Assembly (NCBI GenBank): GCA_963618065.1
Contig: CAVERH010000083.1
Span: 1 to 10,247, forward strand
Direction: 5' to 3'
Length of the DNA stretch: 10,247 nucleotides
From: Suilimivivens sp963618065
Lineage (GTDB): Bacteria; Bacillota; Clostridia; Lachnospirales; Lachnospiraceae
Each line of letters starts with the position of its first letter. The first letter of the stretch is position 1. Below are positions 8,201 to 10,247 of this stretch, one piece after another. The translations under genes and the position numbers were made by a program. Under the pieces are notes generated by a model. The model did not search any database. It was not told where the DNA came from and saw only the letters and a program-made list of their open reading frames with translations.

Positions 8201-8520
8201 TCCGTGCCTTGGCACTTCAAAAAATAATGTGCTATAGTGAGGCAAAAGCGGTATTAGATGAAATGATTGAAGTTGCAGATAATCAGATTAAAAATTGTGA
8301 TCTGAGAACCTACTATGGTGTGGGTTCACCTTCTCCTATGCCTTTTGAAACAGATATAGTGAAATTAAATTTGACAGATGGATATATATTAAAGGCATAT
8401 GCACTGCTTGGATTTGGAAAATTTCAAGAGGCAGAGGACTGTATCAGAGAAGCAGAAAAATATAGTACCTATGATTTTCGAATTATTGTGTATAAAAAAA
8501 TTGCCGGAAGTATAAAGTAG
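5278..8520 (+). CDS. DUF5107 domain protein with C-terminal tetratricopeptide repeats
   Basis: This 1080-residue protein starts at ATG 5278, seven bases after GTGAGG (5265-5270). Residues about 40-350 form a DUF5107 domain, recognised by LLPALGGKIL (71-80), ALVGLAGPWISGGIEFNFP (101-119) and the GPYIELMTG...FTWLNPYE stretch (313-337). The 'LPALGG' start recalls galactose-mutarotase-like beta-sandwich folds. A linker of about 100 residues follows, then TPR-type helical pairs from about 470 to 1070, for example YYELALIDCINGEYEEALCH and NLALAYADKREDFLSAKICM. Inside the TPR part is a glycine-rich HFHIYEGGEGK motif (883-893) and a YGVGSPSPMPFE motif (from 1012), both of which I associate with this protein type. 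There is no signal peptide or membrane segment, so it is probably cytoplasmic. Its place after the transporter and hydrolase suggests a role in the same glycan pathway. No biochemical activity can be assigned from sequence; E115 and E317 are conserved-looking acidic residues only. Confidence 0.85.
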   Translation: MSVKLLKNSRKIPTYIPKKAMDLPMFFERKPYQGASGRLYPLPYTDGISDEKNDVTYEVYTLENEYIKTDLLPALGGKILRAYDKYGNYDFIYYNEVVKPALVGLAGPWISGGIEFNFPQHHRPTTYLPAEVVTEERPNGEKIVWMGEVEPFNRMKGMLGVSVEPGRSYIKAKIKVYNRTNQPQIFMWWANLAVPVNKTYKTIFPPDVEWVNDHDRRCIMSWPIAKGVYHTARPFNYGEGTDISMYDTVKVPSSFLVSQGQSDMNFVAGYDGGKQLGIVTVANHHICPGKKMWTWGKGDFGEMWCNNLTDQNGPYIELMTGVYTDNQPDFTWLNPYEVREFEQYWYPIREIGDVKNASIDAAINVEQRGQKLFMGFNVTGCFENTKIKVQYKNDVVFEECVDMTPDKAYLKEIPMNGMKLEDIAVSLLDKAGKELIQYKTYVRGQKEPINPRKPVARPREIDSIDELYINGLHLEQYKQHNYDAQDYYLEGIRRDPLDARCNTGMARISLKNGQFDDCIMYADAAITRLTSRNMHPKDTESFYLKGIALKAKREYQKAYDTLYMAAWDHSYRSAAYYELALIDCINGEYEEALCHLEESLKQNSNHLKALNMKAVILRHLGKNVDAENILRNVYAYDILDMFTHTELLNYGGDVEEFIHTFGDKAENYLDVAYDYLDAGFYNEAFHVLELARIEYPMISYVKGYCVHMLGDEEEANKYIMEAEKMDTGYCFPSRIQDIAVLNYAILVNPKGDNAPYYLGCLYYDKFAYEQAIQLWESTITINPKHEKAYRNLALAYADKREDFLSAKICMEKALKNKPNDSRLLMEYEQLLKKMNYTPEHRIDCYQKYHDLMMQRDDCYLDMITLYCMVGEYKKAIEMAKDRHFHIYEGGEGKLTKLHAWMHVLYAIQMAKEGKMEEAIKLCEDGINMPKSYGEAKTFFNQESHIYYYLGEFTGKKEYYEEASVYKAAVSEISLFRALALQKIMCYSEAKAVLDEMIEVADNQIKNCDLRTYYGVGSPSPMPFETDIVKLNLTDGYILKAYALLGFGKFQEAEDCIREAEKYSTYDFRIIVYKKIAGSIK

Positions 8521-8569
8521 GACAAACTTATTTTTCTACTCAGAGCCATGCAAAGATTGATAAAATAAT

Positions 8570-8620
8570 AACCCCATTTGCAAAGACGCTGCTCTTAGCA
8601 GCTTCTTTACGAATGGGGTT
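8570..8620. terminator. Bidirectional intrinsic terminator between convergent genes
   Basis: AACCCCATT (8570-8578) is perfectly complementary to AATGGGGTT (8612-8620). Pairing continues inward through CAAAGA/TCTTT and GCTGC/GCAGC, giving a 23-position stem with two mismatches and one G-U pair around a five-base loop (8593-8597). On the - strand the stem is followed by ATTATTTTATC, a fair U-tract; on the + strand by TCTGAATAAATAATTATTTT, which is weaker. It lies about 50 bases past the DUF5107 stop and 13 bases past the ATPase stop, so it can serve both. Confidence 0.85.
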
Positions 8621-8632
8621 CTGAATAAATAA

Positions 8633-9997
8633 TTATTTTAGATTTAAAGCCGAAAGATCAATCTCATAAATCATTTGTTCCGGTTCTTTTTGCTGTTGAA
8701 AAAACATGACCATATACCATGGAAGGTATAAAATTCCATTTTCTACTTCTACATTGGATTTTGAAAAAACAATGCAATGATCAAATTTCCATTGTTCTGT
8801 CTGCATGGCATGATCCATGGCGGGATGCTTTTTAAAGTCTTTCCCGGATTTAATTTCCAAAAGTTCTGTAGAAAGACCTTTTTGTAATACAAAATCAAGT
8901 TCTCCGACTTTCTTTGAATCAAAATAATGCAGTTCAAACCCATTGGACTTCAGGTTTTGCGCAAATGCATTTTCCAAAATACTTCCCATATTGATATCTA
9001 CATTTCCCATGAGAAGGTCAAACTGGATATTTTCCATGCAGGAGGCACAAAGCAGTCCTACATCATTCATATACAGCTTAAACAGATTTCTTTTTTCATT
9101 TAACTGTAAGGGAGTCTGTGGTTCCGTCACATTATAACAAGGAAGTGCAACTCCTGCATCTGCAAGCCAGTTAAAGCTGTCTTCATAGCGCAAAATTCTG
9201 GCATCCGGATGAATGCTGTTTATTTTAAATCTTTTGTTTTTTTCGTTAAGCTGTGCAGAAATACTGTCAAATATGGCTTTAATCTTTATCTTTTCATTTT
9301 CTGATGCATATCTTGCAATATCCAGCCGATACAGATCCAGGATGCTTCTCTGATTTTGAATTACTTTTGCAATATCATGTGTATCAACATAAATTTGTAC
9401 ATTTTGTGGCATTCCGCCTACTACCAGATAACTGTAAAAGAGTTTACACAAGGTTTCATGTACTGTTTCCGATACTTTTTCTTTACGTTCATAACATTCT
9501 CTGAGATAAGCAATGGTTTGTTCCTGTACTCCGTTTGCCCATAAATATTCTTCGAAATCAAGAGGATACATGGAAAGCATTTGTTCAAAGCCTACAGGAT
9601 AGGATTTAATATCTTTATATCTTACTCCAAGTAATGATCCGGATTCTATATAGTCGAATCTTCCATCTTCGACCAGAAATTTTATCGCAGAACGTATCTC
9701 CGGACACTCCTGTATTTCATCAAATAGAATCAGGGTTTTTCCAACCTCTAAGGTTTTTTGGAGATAAGCGGTCATATTTGTTATAAGTTCATCTGCAGTC
9801 AGTTTTCCACTGAAAATATCTGCAGCTTTTTTATCTGTTACAAAATTAATTTCTGCAAAGTGTTCATATTCATTTTTACCAAATTCACGGATGAGAGTGG
9901 TCTTTCCAATCTGTCTTGCACCTATGATGCATAATGCTTTTCCACTGGTTCCATTTTTCCATTTTAAAAGATCCTGATAGGTTTTTCGTCTTAACAT
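8633..9997 (-). CDS. AAA_14/DUF4143 family P-loop ATPase with a PD-(D/E)xK-like C-terminus
   Basis: This 454-residue protein has the layout of the widespread but poorly understood ATPase family called AAA_14 plus DUF4143. Walker A is GARQIGKTT (26-34), Walker B is LILFDE (89-94), and a sensor-like YIESGS follows at 116-121. The middle section (about 180-300) is helical and is often compared with winged-helix DNA-binding regions. The DUF4143 end has GELDFVL (E366, D368) and ELLEIKSGK (E381, K383), the spacing of a PD-(D/E)xK nuclease core, so catalytic residues look intact. The start at 9995-9997 is supported by GGAGGA (10004-10009 on the + strand) six bases upstream. Length is normal for the family and no truncation is seen. 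It faces the sugar cluster across the terminator and is monocistronic in this window. Whether it acts on DNA, in defence or otherwise is unknown. Confidence 0.9.
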   Translation of the reverse strand: MLRRKTYQDLLKWKNGTSGKALCIIGARQIGKTTLIREFGKNEYEHFAEINFVTDKKAADIFSGKLTADELITNMTAYLQKTLEVGKTLILFDEIQECPEIRSAIKFLVEDGRFDYIESGSLLGVRYKDIKSYPVGFEQMLSMYPLDFEEYLWANGVQEQTIAYLRECYERKEKVSETVHETLCKLFYSYLVVGGMPQNVQIYVDTHDIAKVIQNQRSILDLYRLDIARYASENEKIKIKAIFDSISAQLNEKNKRFKINSIHPDARILRYEDSFNWLADAGVALPCYNVTEPQTPLQLNEKRNLFKLYMNDVGLLCASCMENIQFDLLMGNVDINMGSILENAFAQNLKSNGFELHYFDSKKVGELDFVLQKGLSTELLEIKSGKDFKKHPAMDHAMQTEQWKFDHCIVFSKSNVEVENGILYLPWYMVMFFQQQKEPEQMIYEIDLSALNLK

Positions 9998-10003
9998 CTG
10001 TTG

Positions 10004-10009
10004 TCCTCC
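10004..10009 (-). promoter_or_regulatory. Ribosome binding site of the ATPase gene
   Basis: TCCTCC on the + strand reads GGAGGA on the - strand, six bases before the ATG at 9997. It directly adjoins the 9-bp repeat array, so the array probably lies in the leader or promoter of this gene. Confidence 0.85.
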
Positions 10010-10011
10010 AA

Positions 10012-10074
10012 ATGTTATTTACGTTATTTACGTTATTTATGTTATTTATGTTATTTATGTTATTTACTTTATTA
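10012..10074. repeat. Six-copy 9-bp tandem repeat upstream of the ATPase gene
   Basis: Six units of A(T/C)GTTATTT run head to tail from 10012 to 10065. Copies 2 and 3 carry C at the second base and the rest carry T. A seventh, degenerate unit (ACTTTATTA) ends at 10074. In the ATPase reading frame the - strand copy of the array contains TAA stops, so it does not extend that protein. It begins three bases beyond the ribosome binding site. Copy number of such short arrays often varies between strains, which would change leader length or spacing. Confidence 0.95.
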
Positions 10075-10169
10075 GTGTAACATTTTTCTCTTGATTTTAG
10101 AAGTAAATTGTAACATTATTCATAACATTTTTTCTTACTTTTTCATGGTGTTTTGTAACATTTTTCTTA
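10075..10169. repeat. Diverged 45-bp duplication with four TAACATT words
   Basis: TAACATT followed by T-rich sequence occurs at 10078, 10111, 10123 and 10156. Start-to-start spacings are 33, 12 and 33, so the pattern repeats at 45 bases. Comparing 10075-10119 with 10120-10164 by eye gives 28 of 45 identical positions, with both TAACATT blocks preserved. The remaining flank to 10247 has no recognisable gene. It holds only a short inverted repeat, TACTC-GT-GAGTA at 10176-10187. Confidence 0.6.
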
Positions 10170-10247
10170 AATAAATACTCGTGAGTAAATACCCCTGTGT
10201 GTTAGGATAGTTGTCAGTGAAGTTACAATGAATGTGTGATAGTATAG

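Noticed and set aside
10012..10074. CRISPR-like array
   Set aside because: The units are 9 bases long, contiguous, and have no spacers. No cas gene is present.
10211..10247. + strand promoter TTGTCA with a -10 near the window end
   Set aside because: No hexamer at 16-18 bases from TTGTCA resembles TATAAT, and the closest candidate is cut by the window edge.
8633..10247. Insertion sequence carrying the ATPase gene
   Set aside because: I see no transposase and no terminal inverted repeats or target-site duplication flanking the gene.

Overview
The window is AT-rich, densely packed DNA that looks like a Gram-positive gut Firmicute, most likely Lachnospiraceae-like. The reasons are strong AGGAGG-type ribosome binding sites, an LplA/LplB/YtcP-type sugar transporter without its own ATPase, and a DUF5107-TPR protein of the sort common in that group. 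It appears to be draft assembly: a 10-N run sits inside the first gene. I name no species.

Positions 1-8520 (+ strand) hold one co-directional glycan-use cluster. In order: the 3' part of a family-1 extracellular solute-binding protein (1-1170, 5' end outside the window, interrupted by Ns at 719-728), two ABC permeases (1287-2237 and 2252-3151), a signal-less clan GH-A glycoside hydrolase (3178-5199), and a 1080-residue DUF5107-TPR protein (5278-8520). The gaps are short, and the first permease's stop lies inside the next gene's ribosome binding site. The economical reading is that a lipoprotein catches an oligosaccharide, the two permeases import it using an ATPase encoded elsewhere, the GH-A enzyme cleaves it in the cytoplasm, and the DUF5107-TPR protein acts on the same sugar or a product of it in a way I cannot determine. 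Two non-coding spots may tune expression: a 20-position hairpin between the binding-protein and permease genes (1205-1264), and a TATAAT box followed by CAGTTA repeats ahead of the DUF5107 gene (5202-5244).

A long hairpin at 8570-8620 separates this cluster from a convergent gene and probably terminates both. The - strand gene (8633-9997) encodes an AAA_14/DUF4143 ATPase with an intact Walker A and B and a PD-(D/E)xK-like C-terminal motif. It is not obviously related to the sugar cluster. Its 5' flank (9998-10247) has no gene but is rich in repeats: six 9-bp tandem units directly beyond the ribosome binding site, then a diverged 45-bp duplication built on TAACATTTTT words.

The best candidate for undescribed biology is the pairing of the GH-A hydrolase with the DUF5107-TPR protein beside a dedicated importer. 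Second is the repeat-laden leader of the ATPase gene.
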